A stretch of 64,000 bases of DNA from Yponomeuta sedellus (GCA_934045075.1 OW203734.1:16969680-17033679); one strand, 5' to 3'; counted from the first letter of the stretch, positions 42,883-54,807 are shown. Notes: generated from the letters alone by a model not told the origin. A program made the numbers and translations.

Positions 42883-43628
42883 TTTGACGGTGGTATTTAT
42901 TTGACTTGTGCGTGACTAGTAATCAAGTTACTTTGAAGAACTTGTATGAACCTTCTAAACTGCCGAAAAACAGATAATTCTGGCGATAATGGCCGATTTA
43001 ATAAAATTTAATGCAAAAGAACGGATCGCAAACCTCGCGGCAAAAGAGAACCACAGACAAGACCACAGATTAAAATCATGACATTGAAAAAGTCTTCAAT
43101 TTCTTGCCCATTCGCATTATGTTCAAATCAATGTAACTACAGCCAATGTCAATGAGGTCTTTTCAATGACAGCTTTCAGTTGATTGCAAAAAAAAACGCT
43201 GCAAGGAGTACAAATGTCATCCATCATACGTTTTTTGTTGTACCAAGGGCTCAGAATAAGAACTAAAGCATAGAAGGAGCGTTATAAAATAAACACCTGA
43301 CACATGTCTGTCTCGTTAGTTTGAAACGTCGCCAACCAAGTGTTAGACAGAGAAAAATATAGTAGTGTGATGTTTTATTATTCAAAAAGTACCACCCTCA
43401 ATTGTCAGTTTGGTTACCTTTGGAAACCATTATGCTACCGAATTAGAGATGTCTAGAAAATCACAGCTTGTAGTGGGCTGCTAAGTACCTTCGATTGGGC
43501 AGTGTGTTAGACAACAGATGTTGGAGTGCGTCGTCTCCAAAAACCTTGTGTTTTTTGGGTTGTTTTAAGACAATCTGAAGTGGATTTCAGTGGATATTCG
43601 TAGTATGGAGTATACGTAATACATCGGA
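42883..43628. promoter_or_regulatory. Intergenic region between divergent FKBP46 and THAP-like gene
   Basis: This stretch of about 745 bp would hold the FKBP46 5' UTR and promoter on the minus strand. It may also hold the start of the THAP-like gene on the plus strand. I see no clear TATA box for either gene and no repeat family. Confidence 0.35.
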
Positions 43629-46600
43629 ATGGCGTGTGTGATATTGAGATGTAAAACCCATTCGGTAGACGAGAAAACAAAACCATCTTCATCAGCTTCC
43701 ATCGGTAAGACTCAATTTTGTGTACTTTGTAGTGGTTTTTTCGCTTGCATTTTAACTATGAGCTACTGGAATTGCAACAACGCTTTAATATCATTTGAGA
43801 ATAGTGTTTCAACGTTAATAAATCATGATTATAATCAAAATAATCATAGTAAAAAGTTTTTTGTTTATTTTAGGGCGATAGGGATGGGAATTTCCCACTA
43901 CCCCAGTGAAAAAGTTATCGATACTCAGTCAAGAAGTTTTTTTTTATTTCTTGTGTTTATTTCCCTAAATCTTAGTTAACTTTTGAAAGCTTGATTTAGT
44001 AACAGTCTATGAAGTTTCCGATTCGATTGTTTATGATTATCGATTAATATATTTATGTTTGAAGCTATTGATTGCATTGATATTTTTTATTATGTAATTA
44101 TTATTGATATTATTTTATAGTTTCAGCATGATAAATTAAAAACTACCAAAAGGGGTTTTGATATTATTTTTACTTATAATAATTCCACCTACTTTCAAAA
44201 AATTTAGAACTTGTAATAAGGTTCTATATCTTCCGTGCTTCACAAGGCTCGCTAAGCCGTTGGTGCCGGCTGTGATGTAATGGGAGTTGTGAACCCATGT
44301 CGGAGGCCTTATGGGCGGCTTGATAACTTCTGACGGTAAGGCCAACCACTGTCTTACAATTCTCCACCAATCCAGACTTGGCCCCCGTGGTGGAGTATGG
44401 CCCAACCTTCCTGGAAGCAATCTTCCTGAAGGCAATAAAAGAAGAGACCCGTGCCCCAACAGTGGGGACATATGAAGGGTTGATATCGATATCTTATAGA
44501 AAATGAACTTGAATAGTTTTCGCTACATAATATACGTGTAGTAATATAATAATAATGTAGCAAAAGGTCCAGCAGTACTGGATTTTAATCTGCAGTGTGC
44601 CGTCAAATTAAAAAAGATCTTCAAGGGTGTATTTATGGCTGATTATAGTGGTTTTTAATTAATAATTTCTTATTTCAGGTTACCCGAAGAAAGCACAATG
44701 CAACAAATGTGGACCTCATGGTCAAATTGATATCGAACAAAATCACGTATGTTTGCAGCAGACATTTTGAAGAAGACTGTTTCATATACGAGATTAGGTT
44801 AGGACATTATTTTTTAATACAGACTGTCATTTAAAGAGCAATAATTTCATATAAATTAATTTGTATAATTTCATTACCGATTTAAAAGTACGTTTTTAAA
44901 TAGACATAATTTTAATGATAATATATCCATTTCCCTTCGTACTTGTACTGAACAAGACTATCGCTGGGTTAGAAGGACAAACATTAAATGTTTTTTTAAT
45001 TTTTCCTATTATTTTATTTCACGTGTTCTTCCTGCTTTTTGTAATTCCCTGTGTATTTAAAGGCACTGCTCTGGTTTCTGATACACAGGTTACCCTTCTT
45101 CAGGAACCAGGAATTTTAAAGAACGTGAGTGTGACGCTGGTTTTTGAAAAAAATATTTAATTCATTTAATTTCCCTAAAACCATCTTCTACATTAACATT
45201 ACATGGTACAGTTTTGATAAATTTTCATAACTTTTGTCCGATATAAATGTCAAACTTAGGGATAAAAAACGACCCCAAGTTATTGTTATACTTCTTTTTC
45301 TTTAAGCTGCGCTCTAAATCTTTGAATGCATAAAGCTCGCAATGTAGGTATAGTTAGATCGATAAAAGTTTCTTTATTGGATGAACTTGTAGAAATAAAT
45401 AGTTTTCTGTATTTTTTTACGTAACCTTTTTTTATGTCACGCTGTACATACATACAAATTTACATTACATACCAGATTTTGCACTTACTAATTACAACCT
45501 TAGTAAATCTAATATAATATAACAATCTCACTGTCCACTGTGTATTAGCAAAGGGAAAGATAAGAGTACCCGTAACCGGAGTACGTGCATGCAACGACTT
45601 ATGAACGTTGATGAAGCGAAGGTGATCTGTCAGGATCGTGGCAAGTGGCAGTCCCTGGTCTTTGCCTACCCCTTTGGGATAGAGGTGTGATGTTATGTAT
45701 ATATGTAATCTCACTGTGCATGTTATCGAAATCTTCGTAAATTGGTTCACCGATTTTGATGACATTTGTGTATTTGCATCATATAAGTGAGAACAAGAGT
45801 TTGGAGAGCTGAGAATATATCTTTGGTTAAATAAACACCAAGTTTGAACACCAAGGTTTGCAGTGCCAGCTAATACTATATAATATTAATATAGACTGCT
45901 ATATTTACAGAATGTTTAGTTAAGGAATAAATGGTATCGACGTTTTCGTATTGTTTGTCCCATCCTTATGGATTTCTACTTTTGTCTATGACCCCCAATA
46001 TAACTACGACTTTCTATAGGCAACCTAGTACGATTGTGAATTTTGTTTTGTCAGTCAGTCAATCAATCAGTCAGTCAGTCAGTCAGTCAGTCAGTCAGTC
46101 AGTCACTCAGTCAGTCAGTCAGTCAGTCAGTCAGTCAGTCAGTCAGTCAGTCAGTCAGTCAGTCAGTCAGTCAGTCAGTCAGTCAGTCAGTCAGTCAGTC
46201 AGTCAGTCAGTCAGTCAGTCAGTCAGTCAGTCAGTCAGTCAGTCAGTCAGTCAGTCAGTCAGTCAGTCAGTCAGTCAGTCAGTCAGTCAGTCAGTCAGTC
46301 AGTCAGTCAGTCAGTCAGTCAGTCAGTCAGTCAGTCAGTCAGTCAGTCAGTCAGTCAGTCAGTCAGTCAGTCAGTCAGTCAGTCAGTCAGTCAGTCAGTC
46401 AGTCAGTCAGTCAGTCAGTCAGTCAGTCAGTCAGTCAGTCAGTCAGTCAGTCAGTCAGTCAGTCAGTCAGTCAGTCAGTCAGTCAGTCAGTCAGTCAGTC
46501 AGTCAGTCAGTCAGTCAGTCAGTCAGTCAGTCAGTCAGTCAGTCAGTCAGTCAGTCAGTCAGTCAGTCAGTCAGTCAGTCAGTCAGTCAGTCAGTCAGTC

Positions 46601-46989
46601 AGTCAGTCAGTCAGTCAGTCAGTCAGTCAGTCAGTCAGTCAGTCAGTCAGTCAGTCAGTCAGGCCTTTGAATTTTATATGTATAGATAACCTAAACATCT
46701 CTTTGTAGTCTGTGATCTAAGCTAAACTATGTTTCGAAACTGTTGAAATTTGAAAGTTTTGAAGTATTTTTACTTTGTTCTTTACATACGTACGTGAATT
46801 GTCTTATCAGCATTTTGTAAAAACATAGGCACTCACCGTTTTCCTAAAGATGAACTAAGTAGTTAAATTACGTTGCTTTCAGGCAATAAATCAAGACTGG
46901 GTTGACAGGAAAGAAGCACAGGCTTCAGAAACCTGTGCCAGAAACGTAACATGGCAGAAACCACAGAGAAGGTACAGTGATGTGATGTA
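43629..46989 (+). CDS. Probable THAP-type zinc-finger gene or pseudogene
   Basis: Several pieces suggest a THAP DNA-binding protein. The first exon (43629-43703) encodes MACVILRCKTHSV, with the C-x4-C start of a THAP finger and a donor GTAAGA. A piece at about 44681-44800 encodes ITYVCSRHFEEDCF, the matching C-x2-H half. Exons 45062-45123 and 46882-46989 join in phase (donor GTGAGT, acceptor TTTCAG) and end at a TAA. The first exon also fits 45062 in phase. The middle exon with the FP and Trp motif is not found, and the piece at 44681 does not fit the others in phase. The gene may be decayed or my model incomplete. Confidence 0.4.
44270..44480 (-). repeat. Interspersed repeat fragment in THAP-like locus
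   Basis: It contains TATGGGCGGCTTGATAACTT and GTGGTGGAGTATGGCCCAAC, shared with the fragments at 35650, 39550 and 48650. It is noncoding. Confidence 0.5.
45530..45700 (+). repeat. Non-LTR C-terminal tail, second copy
   Basis: The stretch TGCAACGACTTATGAACGTT onward, with GATCGTGGCAAGTGGCAG, is about 90 percent identical by eye to 55930-56070. There it encodes the ORF end [10 protein letters not shown]. Only the last 170 bp are present. Confidence 0.7.
46051..46662 (+). repeat. (CAGT)n microsatellite of about 153 units
   Basis: A tetranucleotide array of about 612 bp is nearly pure except for AATCAATC at 46061 and one CACT unit near 46105. It gives endless Ser-Gln-Val open frames, which are artefacts. 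Its right end joins a Helitron 5' terminus. Confidence 0.98.
46663..46686 (-). mobile_element. Helitron 5' terminus, inverted
   Basis: The minus strand from 46686 reads TCTATACATATAAAATTC then AAAGGCCTGACTGAC. This matches the first roughly 33 bases of the Helitron at 36419 with one difference. It is preceded by A, as Helitron insertions are. Nothing else of the Helitron follows, only the tetranucleotide array. Confidence 0.8.
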
Positions 46990-47154
46990 AATTTTGACAT
47001 ATTATATGATGTCAGCACCATCTATCGATAACTTGCAGTACTATTTTTTGTTTTTTAATGGCGCTTTGAAAAGTTCTCATTTATCTTGTTAGGGTGATAT
47101 TACACTGTCGTTGAAGCTATTGAAAAGCATTGAACAAGTGGAACAACTTTAATT

Positions 47155-47925
47155 CAGGGATGTTATACGTGCCATAATTATGGTACATGTACCATAATTC
47201 AGTTGCTCGTACCATGTACCATGATACATCCATTATGGTACGCGAAAGTACCATAATTTTGCCAGTTTTTCATCACAAGCACTTTTGCATCAGATATTTT
47301 CATCTTTCGCTTTTGCTGTTGACGAGTTTTGTTTATATCGATATCTAGAAACAGTAAAAAATCATTCATTCATTTCGTTCAGTAAGTTGATGAGAACGTT
47401 CATATCTATTTTCTAAGGTTAACACGAGCAGTAGACATAATTAAAACTGTTTTTATACGGATTTATGCTCGTTTATTACATTTTTTACAATTTTCCAACG
47501 TTTCGGCACTTTTTCAGGTGCCGTGGTCCCGGATGACTGAGGACCAAAATTGTAAAAAATGTAATAAACGAGCATAAATCGGTATAAAAACAGTTTTAAC
47601 GTTCATATCTGTGATAGTTTTTGTAGTCTGTGGATTGTAAGTGAACTTCACGCGCGGGTGAACTTTGGAACTTTATCGGTAATTTTTCTTCAAAAAGTTG
47701 AACTTAGAAGTAGTGAATAGCACAGATTGAAAAGAAAAAAGCGAGTAGAGTGTTCGTTTGAAGAATTTATGAAAACTCGAAGAAATTTTAATTCTTTTAT
47801 TAATAGTACCTACCTAATTTAATAAATCCGTATGAGTTTTACCACCCGTACCTTATTTTTTTCAAAAATACCATAATTTTGAGCGTCTGGTGCCATAATT
47901 CAAGAGTTGGCATCTAACATCCCTG
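47155..47925. mobile_element. Non-autonomous hAT element with 8-bp target duplication
   Basis: The 771-bp element has terminal inverted repeats starting CAGGGATGTTA and is flanked by a perfect 8-bp duplication, CTTTAATT (47147-47154 and 47926-47933). The 8-bp size and CAGGG start are hAT hallmarks. The left end carries several ACCATAATT/AATTATGGT repeats. No transposase frame is present. A second foldback element sits inside it. Confidence 0.92.
47442..47598. mobile_element. Foldback element nested in hAT
   Basis: Arms of about 55 bp, starting TTAAAACTG on each strand and including GCTCGTTTATTACATTTTTT, form an inverted repeat. The unpaired centre contains CAACGTTTCGGCAC. It has no coding capacity. 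Confidence 0.8.
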
Positions 47926-48339
47926 CTTTAATTATTTATGCGTCAATCGCAAGCGTTTGTCGAATCATAAATGAAATTGCGCAGAGGCATTGAAATTGAA
48001 ATGTATTTAGACGTTTCAATGAATGAAAGTAATATTGAACAGAATTTTTATTGAAACGTGTTGATATTACACAGTGGACCTAACGTCGGAATGCAAATTA
48101 AAGCAATGACTTAAAAGCTCTTGTAGTCTATGTACGTCACACTGCAGTGCCTTCTCTCAGAGGGAGAAAGAATAATATAGGATTAATTACCACGCGTGCC
48201 CGCCCAGGATCAGCAATTACAAGCACTGAGGTATTTAAAAACCTCAGACACTCAGGTTTTCTCACAATGTTATCCTTCACAGTTAGCGAGTGGAATCGCT
48301 ATTAAAAGATCACAAATGTTCATAGATAAGAAAATAAAG

Positions 48340-48500
48340 TCATTGGTACATGCTGGGATACGAACCCACGACTTCTCGATTGAGAAGTCGGCGTTCTACT
48401 GTTCCCTACCACCACTGTGTGCGGACATGTAGCCCGCAATCAAAATCGAACCTGAAACTTTTGCTTCCGTGGCCATTGTTCTACCTACTAGTCTACAACC
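48340..48500 (-). repeat. tRNA-like SINE fragments
   Basis: Minus-strand box-B-like motifs (GTGGGTTCGTATCCCAGCA, then GCAAAAGTTTCAGGTTCGAT) suggest two degraded tRNA-derived heads. They are noncoding, in the region upstream of RpS17. Confidence 0.4.
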
Positions 48501-48589
48501 GCTTGAAAGCTCTATTTGAACCGTGTAATATCACTATAGGGACAAAAAATCTATAAATATCCAAACATTTTAGTAGAAAAGTTACCCGA

Positions 48590-48760
48590 AACATCACCAT
48601 CATCATAAAACCATTATATCCCTATGGGTCTTTTCACTGAGGAAGGCATAGGCTATTCTCCACGGAGGCCAAGTCCAAATTGGTGGAGGCTTGCAAGACT
48701 TGCAAGACAGAAGTGGCTGGTCTTACTGTCAGAAGTTTAAATATAGTCACAGATTAGATA
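48590..48760 (-). repeat. Interspersed repeat fragment
   Basis: It shares AGGCCAAGTCCAAATTGGTG and CTGGTCTTACTGTCAGAAGT with the RTE-like fragments at 39550 and 44350. Confidence 0.5.
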
Positions 48761-50240
48761 ATAGGATAATACACGTGAGTGTCCTGTAAGTACATCGAAC
48801 GTATCTTCGCGCATTTACACAGTACAGTTATTGGGTGACATTGTCACAAACGTACACGTTTGTAAGCGATCTTTAGATACGTCTATGCTTCTTTGCTCTT
48901 TATGTACATTGTTAACAGTACATCTTGAGCAATTTTTATATTGTTTTGAACTATTGACATTACTGATGTAAGATCACACGGGTAACTGAGTACCGCTACC
49001 ATAGCCCAAAAAGACACTTGATCTTGTTATGGAGACTAAATCTGTTCTGAATCTGTACTCACCTTGGATAGCTGCGTTTAGAAAGTGGTCCGAAGTGCTA
49101 AGAGGTGGCTTGCCAATATACCTTAAGTGTAACGAGCTGTAAAACGAGCTGAGTAGACGAGCTGAAGATAATCATAATTCATAATACAATATAATACAAT
49201 GCCTTTATTTGTGATGATAGTAGATTGCAGTCTCTCATATACTTTCTAAAGTGTAAAATGGATACCGGGCCTGAAGGACTAGCCGGAACCGGCTCAGTAC
49301 TTATTGTCTGCGCAGAGGATTTACTGTCCCGTCGGTACTTTTTTGTACATCAATATAGATCTCGTATAAATTGTATGGGAACAAAAGTCCCTCGTCTACG
49401 CAGACCTTTATATTGATGCTCTTTTGAACATCATTGACGAGTCTGCCCTAAAGTGTACTTGGCGCAATACTTTTCCACAAAGCTTTTAATCATTTGGAGC
49501 TATAAATTACTATCGGTAAGAAAATCTATACAAACCCTATCGGCCTCAGTGGCACTTCCTACAACGCCTACCACTAGAAACCCAATGGGAGCCGATGGGA
49601 GCTCGCGATAGACCACGATTGACCTAGTATTGTTCTGAGGGCCCAGGCCCACCAGACATAGTATTCCGCATATCATCTTTTCTGAAATTAACTATTTTTT
49701 TTACTATTCTTATAATTTGAAGGAATTTATATAATGTAGTTACCGAAAATACTAAATGTAATTTACGATTTTATTACAGGCCCTAACAGTTCGTATCATA
49801 AGGTGTGTAATTTATAGAGTGCATAATTGTAAAGATTGATATTCTGTCGACAATTAATATTCCTCAGATTAATGAATTAATCTCAGGGGCATTATTACGT
49901 AAATACCTATCCACTGAGTTGAGTGACGTTGATTTTTACTTTTTTTTTAAGCTACTCCGGCTGTCAAATGCATAAATTTTTTGACAATTTAGTGTCGTCT
50001 AAAGGCTTCACTCGATAGAGTGGAGTGCTAATAGGAGGGCAGAACAATGTAATACTCGTATCATATCCTAACCACAGATGTAAATGTTCTGCACTGTCAC
50101 TGTCCCTAGGAGTGTCGACAATCGCGTCGAAAAAGGTAATTTACGTTTGTCGTACGAGATAGCGTGTCAATGTAAATTGGTCTGTAAATAATGCTGGCAA
50201 CATTCTTTTGACCAATGCAAAGTATCTCTATTTTGTCTGT
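48761..50240. other. Intergenic DNA upstream of RpS17
   Basis: No gene is supported. The sequence is AT-rich and has no clear repeat boundaries, though the last part must hold the RpS17 promoter. Confidence 0.4.
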
Positions 50241-50244
50241 GAGT

Positions 50245-50296
50245 GACTAAACTCTTTTCTGTGTTATCTGTCAAAAGCGGAGTATCTCTTGCAATC
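50245..50296 (+). promoter_or_regulatory. RpS17 5' UTR with pyrimidine-rich start
   Basis: The sequence AACTCTTTTCTGTG at about 50248-50261 is a pyrimidine tract of the 5'TOP type that marks transcription starts of ribosomal protein genes. It lies about 45 nt before the ATG. The start itself is inferred. Confidence 0.5.
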
Positions 50297-51862
50297 ATGG
50301 TAAATTTATTTTATTGAAAATCTAACAAAATCGTGAGAATCCTAATTCAAAGTAGTGCAATCGTGTTATTTGATGATATCTAATTATTTTGTTTGTATTA
50401 TAGTGAAAATATTTCAGCCTATGTCGTTCAATTTCAGGGTCGTGTTAGGACGAAGACCGTCAAGAAAGCGGCGAAAATCATTATCGAGAAATACTACACC
50501 CGGTTGACCCTAGATTTTGACACCAACAAAAGGATATGTGAGGAAATTGCAATCATTCCGACGAAGCCTCTGCGCAACAAGATCGCTGGGTAATAAACTT
50601 TATAATATATCTAAGTGCTTACTGATAAGTTATAAGGTTCACCCTTTCTCTTCCTCATGATCCTTTCGTAGTACAACGCTCCCCAATCTTTATTCATCAA
50701 CTGACTTGTCTCAATAATGTTTGATATCACCATTTGCTTTGTATGTGGGGTTATAGTTTGTTTACATGTCATTGATAAAAATCTGGCTAAAATATATAAG
50801 CAACTTGTTAAATAGCGAGGGAAGGAAAATTCCCTCTCAACCATGGATAAGTTTTTGAGTTCTGAAGATATGTAAAACATTCAATGTAATATTTTTTTTC
50901 ATATCTTCACTTCTCTGTGTGAATGGTGCACTCTGATGTATAAAGCCTACCTTTACTGATGCAAACGAATTTGCCCATGTGTAATTGTGTGTAACTAAAT
51001 ATCTCGTCTTGCATTGTGACAGCTGGACGGGACCAACTTACCCCCATACCCCATGCTTTATAGTACCGTACACAACCACTTTATAATAATAGGGGTTTCA
51101 GTCATTTTTCAAATCTTTAAACATATGAATGTCCTGATTAAGAGTGTGCTGAGTTTTTTTTTTTGCATCATGTAAACCTATTTAAAATATAGTCATTTAT
51201 TTTACAACTTAAAATAAAATATAACCTCTTCAATTTCCTGTAGTTGGCTGGTAGACTTGATGCCATAAGATTTTTTTATGGCATCAAGTGTGCCACATAT
51301 TACTTGTAATTTAAAAAAAAAATGTAGGTGCAGTGAAAGTATCAATAATCATGTAAAATGAACGCTAATAACAGCCCTGCTCTAATATATTAATTAAAAT
51401 CACTTGATGCCCACTGTAGGACATAGGCCACCCTCGAGGTTTCCCAAGCTTCCTGGTCTTGTGCCATCCGCATCCAGCGACAAAATGTAATTAATGCCGT
51501 AATAACGGCACGGATAGCCAGAGGTAGCGGGTTCGAATCCCGGCATGGGTGGAATTTTTAGCCTCTAAATAGGTTTTTAAAAATGCCACAATAAAGCCAA
51601 ATATTTCCATTATAGCTTCGCCACCCACTTGATGCGGCGCCTCAGGCACTCCCAGGTCCGTGGAATCTCCATCAAACTGCAGGAGGAGGAGCGCGAAAGA
51701 CGTGACAACTATGTCCCAGAGGTCTCTGCCCTTGAGCATGACATCATTGAAGTCGACCCTGACACTAAGGAGATGTTGAAGATGCTTGACTTTAACAACA
51801 TCAACGGTCTCCAGCTTACGCAGCCAGCCACCCAGGGTGGTTATGGTGGCAGACGTAATTAA
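50297..51862 (+). CDS. RpS17: Ribosomal protein eS17
   Basis: This encodes the 133-aa small-subunit ribosomal protein S17 (eS17). Exons are 50297-50299 (only the ATG), 50438-50589 and 51616-51862. All borders are GT-AG, and a split Gly codon joins exons 2 and 3. The protein reads [20 protein letters not shown], then [19 protein letters not shown], and ends [13 protein letters not shown], matching the conserved animal protein over its full length. A first exon carrying only the start Met is a familiar ribosomal protein gene layout. Intron 2 (50590-51615) carries an RTE-like piece, a SINE and a hairpin. AATAAA follows the stop closely. Confidence 0.97.
51256..51288. repeat. Perfect 13-bp hairpin in RpS17 intron 2
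   Basis: Arms CTTGATGCCATAA and TTATGGCATCAAG surround the 7-base loop GATTTTT. In this AT-rich intron it may be chance, a foldback remnant, or an RNA element. Confidence 0.8.
51405..51590. repeat. RTE-like tail and SINE fragment in RpS17 intron 2
   Basis: The part at 51405-51475 (CCCACTGTAGGACATAGGCC, GCATCCAGCG) is a common RTE-type tail in minus orientation. The part at 51508-51590 is a 5'-truncated plus-strand SINE (GATAGCCAGAGG, GGGTTCGAATCCCGGCATGG) ending about 25 bp before exon 3. Confidence 0.65.
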
Positions 51863-51864
51863 GT

Positions 51865-51878
51865 ATAATAAATAAACT
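51865..51878 (+). terminator. RpS17 polyadenylation signal
   Basis: Overlapping AATAAA hexamers (AATAATAAATAAA-like run) lie within 15 nt of the stop codon. This fits the short 3' UTR usual for ribosomal protein genes. Confidence 0.65.
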
Positions 51879-51879
51879 T

Positions 51880-52825
51880 AAAAATTTATTTCTTTTGTTT
51901 AATTTATCATTGTTAAAGGCTATCCTGAACATAGTTTCCATGTAAAATCTGGTAAAAACATTAAACTCTTGCAAGTATAATTTTATGACGGTTCTTATTT
52001 CATAATTGATGTTTTTATGAAACTGCTCTCCTTCAAGTTGTTTATTATCTTCATCGTTTCTATAAGTCCTCGGTGAAAATGTTTCGAAGTAAAAGATACC
52101 TATTGCATGGTGAACCAAATCGCGCATCGAGGTTAAAACTTATTTATGGTAGGAAATACTACTAAGTTCAAATCTCCACCTGGCAATAGGTAGGTAGGTA
52201 CTGCTGTTCAAGGAAAGAAAAATTACCGGACTGCAAAAAAAGTACATTGCCTTATGATCTCAAAAAAACGTAGTGGTTATATACTCTTTGATCTCAAATA
52301 CATACAAAACTAAGTTCGGGAGGGCACATCAGCCTTTGCATACGTTGTTAATCAGTTACTTAAAGGGCGATATTGTAACAAAAGTGGTGCACGCTTAGTT
52401 ACAGACGAATTGTATGTGCTGTCCGTTGAACTGTTTATCACCATTATAGTATATAGTTCGGTAAGCAACTGCTAATTTACCTTTTTGACGTGTTGAGTAA
52501 CTACATTAAGTACATATAATTATGTGAAGGCAGATGTGCTGCCGTCGAATATACATTCATTACATTATTACAACATACATACAGATACTCTGTAAAATGT
52601 CGTTTTTAATCAGTCGGGTAAATATTTTTCAAGCGACGCCGACGACGACGCCAGCCGTATTATATTTTTAAATATGGCAACTTTGAGTAATTGTTTTGCT
52701 TGATCTCGTCGCTGGCCCGTTCATTTTTGGGATCGAGGAAAACTTCGTTGTTCCTAAAAGAATCCATGAGTTGTAAATTAACCTTCTATTGCTTATCGTC
52801 TACTCTCTCAGACGCGTTATGAAAA
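51880..52825. other. Intergenic region between RpS17 and USP3
   Basis: This stretch of about 945 bp lies between the two co-oriented genes and would hold the USP3 promoter. No repeat or ORF is supported; a GACGACGACG trinucleotide run lies near 52640. Confidence 0.4.
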
Positions 52826-54807
52826 ATGGATTGTGTGCATTTAGCTGACCACGTAAAAGTTGTAAGTGACCACACCGATGACAACAAGATCACAAAGAAA
52901 TTCGATTGTTCAGGTAGGCAGATCTGTTTCGCTGCTTATATTATTTATTTCTGGTTATGGGTTGACCTGGGGCGATGACACGGCAGCGGTGTGAGGTTAG
53001 TTTAAAAAAATCAATACCCACTGGGAAGTGTAATAATCAGCTGTTATCGAGGGGTCCGGGGGGAGGCGAGACACGGGTGACCGTGACGGTGGTGTCGTGA
53101 CGAATGTCTTCTAATTTTCGACGCGTTGCGTTAAAAATATGCCGAAACACCACAACAGAGACTTTTTTATGTGTGTGCTAAACAGATGAAACTAATTGCC
53201 TTTGACTTCTCTTATGCGTCCATTATGAAGCCATAAAAATGGTCAGTCTCCAAGCACGGTAATAGTTAAACATTGATTTATAATATACTCCGTTTAAGCA
53301 AACAGCACTGGTTAGGTACACACACTGTACCTACACATTGCAACTAAACTAATCCAAATACCTACTACTTATGTTCATATGTCACACGCGATGAGGTCTT
53401 CTGTAGGTTATTTGCAGCTGTCTCCAACTGTACACAGCTACCCATAATCTGGCTTCTACAATTTACTCAGTCTGTTTAATTTACCTCTAACCAAGGATTC
53501 AAAAAGGTTTTCAGGTAAATATACATATTGTGAAAATACACATGTTGACTTGTAGTTTACATAATACACATTAGATTACATTACACATTCATTGCTTTAT
53601 CTCATTTATTTTTTTACCAATCACATACATAAGACAATTAAATATTTCATGATATGTAATGTATTTACTCAGGTAAATAAATTGTTCAGTTATCAGGTTT
53701 CCTATCTGATGAAAGATTATCTGGCACAACTAGGGATCAATTCAAATGAGTCAGTTACTAATTACTACTCACATTCAGGTGAAGAGAATCTAAGTTATAT
53801 TATTTTTAATGCACTAACCCGTGCTAAGGACAATTTTAAAAACCTATTTAGAAGCTAAAATTTCCACCCATGCCACACCCACCCTGTACGTAATACAGAG
53901 AATATTGTAAAGAGGTTCGAAATTTTACTGATGCTGGTGAGTCGCCCATTAGCTCAGTTGGAAAGAGCGCTGGCACAGATAGCCAGAGGTCGCGAATAGA
54001 GGGTTCGAATCCCGGCATGGGTGGAATTTTTAGCCTCCAAATAGGTTTTTAAAACAATCTTAAGTTTTTTATTTCTAACCTGATCAACTTCCTTGCTACA
54101 ATTTTTGTCTTGAAAGTCCGACCAGGTTTCACTCTGATTCGCAGAACTTAGTAATGCTTACGAAAGTTTTGTGAGTTCATAGCTTTTGAATCTTTTCAGA
54201 ATGCTCAGTAAAGGAGCAAACTTGGTTGTGCCTCCAGTGTGGGATCATCAACTGTGGTCGCTACATCAACGGCCATGCAAAACTACATGCCGAAACCTCC
54301 AACCACCAACTTTGCATGAGCTGTGATGTCTACTCAGTCTACTGGTGATTGTTGCCCTACTAAAGATCTTGATTAAATTATATTGGAAAATTAATTAAAT
54401 GCTTGATTATGATAATTATAAGTGACTTCTTATCTTATTTTTTACACAGATTTCAGTATCTTCTACATAGTAGTAGTACCTTATTCTTCTACTCCTTAAT
54501 GTTTTTTAACTTTACTAACCTAATTTCCAGCTACAAATGTGATGATTATGTTTCAAATGACACAGACGATCAAATGATAGACAAAATAAGGCAAAGTATT
54601 ATGCAGAACAATGAAAGACTAACAGATTCTGACGGTAAGAATAACGAGGAGAACAGTAAAGATGGCAGCGAACATAGCAATAGCTCTGTCTCAAGCTTGT
54701 CGGTGGCCAATGCTGAGGCATCTCCTATTGGTGCAGAAGACAATGCTGCTGCTTCATCCAATGATGTGTCTGATGCCAGTGATAGTAAAGGATCAAAATG
54801 TACCAAG
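52826..54807 (+). CDS. Usp3: USP3 exons 1-3: ZnF-UBP and linker
   Basis: Exon 1 ends in a split codon at FDCSE and gives the first zinc ligands. Exon 2 holds the core of the ubiquitin-tail-binding zinc finger, and exon 3 completes it (CYKCDDYV) and adds an acidic Ser-rich stretch. The 1286-bp intron 1 contains an inverted SINE pair. The upstream ATG at 52819 is out of frame and ends quickly, so 52826 is the start. Confidence 0.93.

Noticed and set aside
45931..46708. Long Ser-Gln-Val repeat ORFs of 221-252 aa
   Set aside because: They are translations of the (CAGT)n array, open in all frames because the four-base unit has no stop in this phase; there is no gene context.
49225..49416. 63-aa ORF upstream of RpS17
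   Set aside because: No family resemblance, a short frame and repeat-like surroundings.
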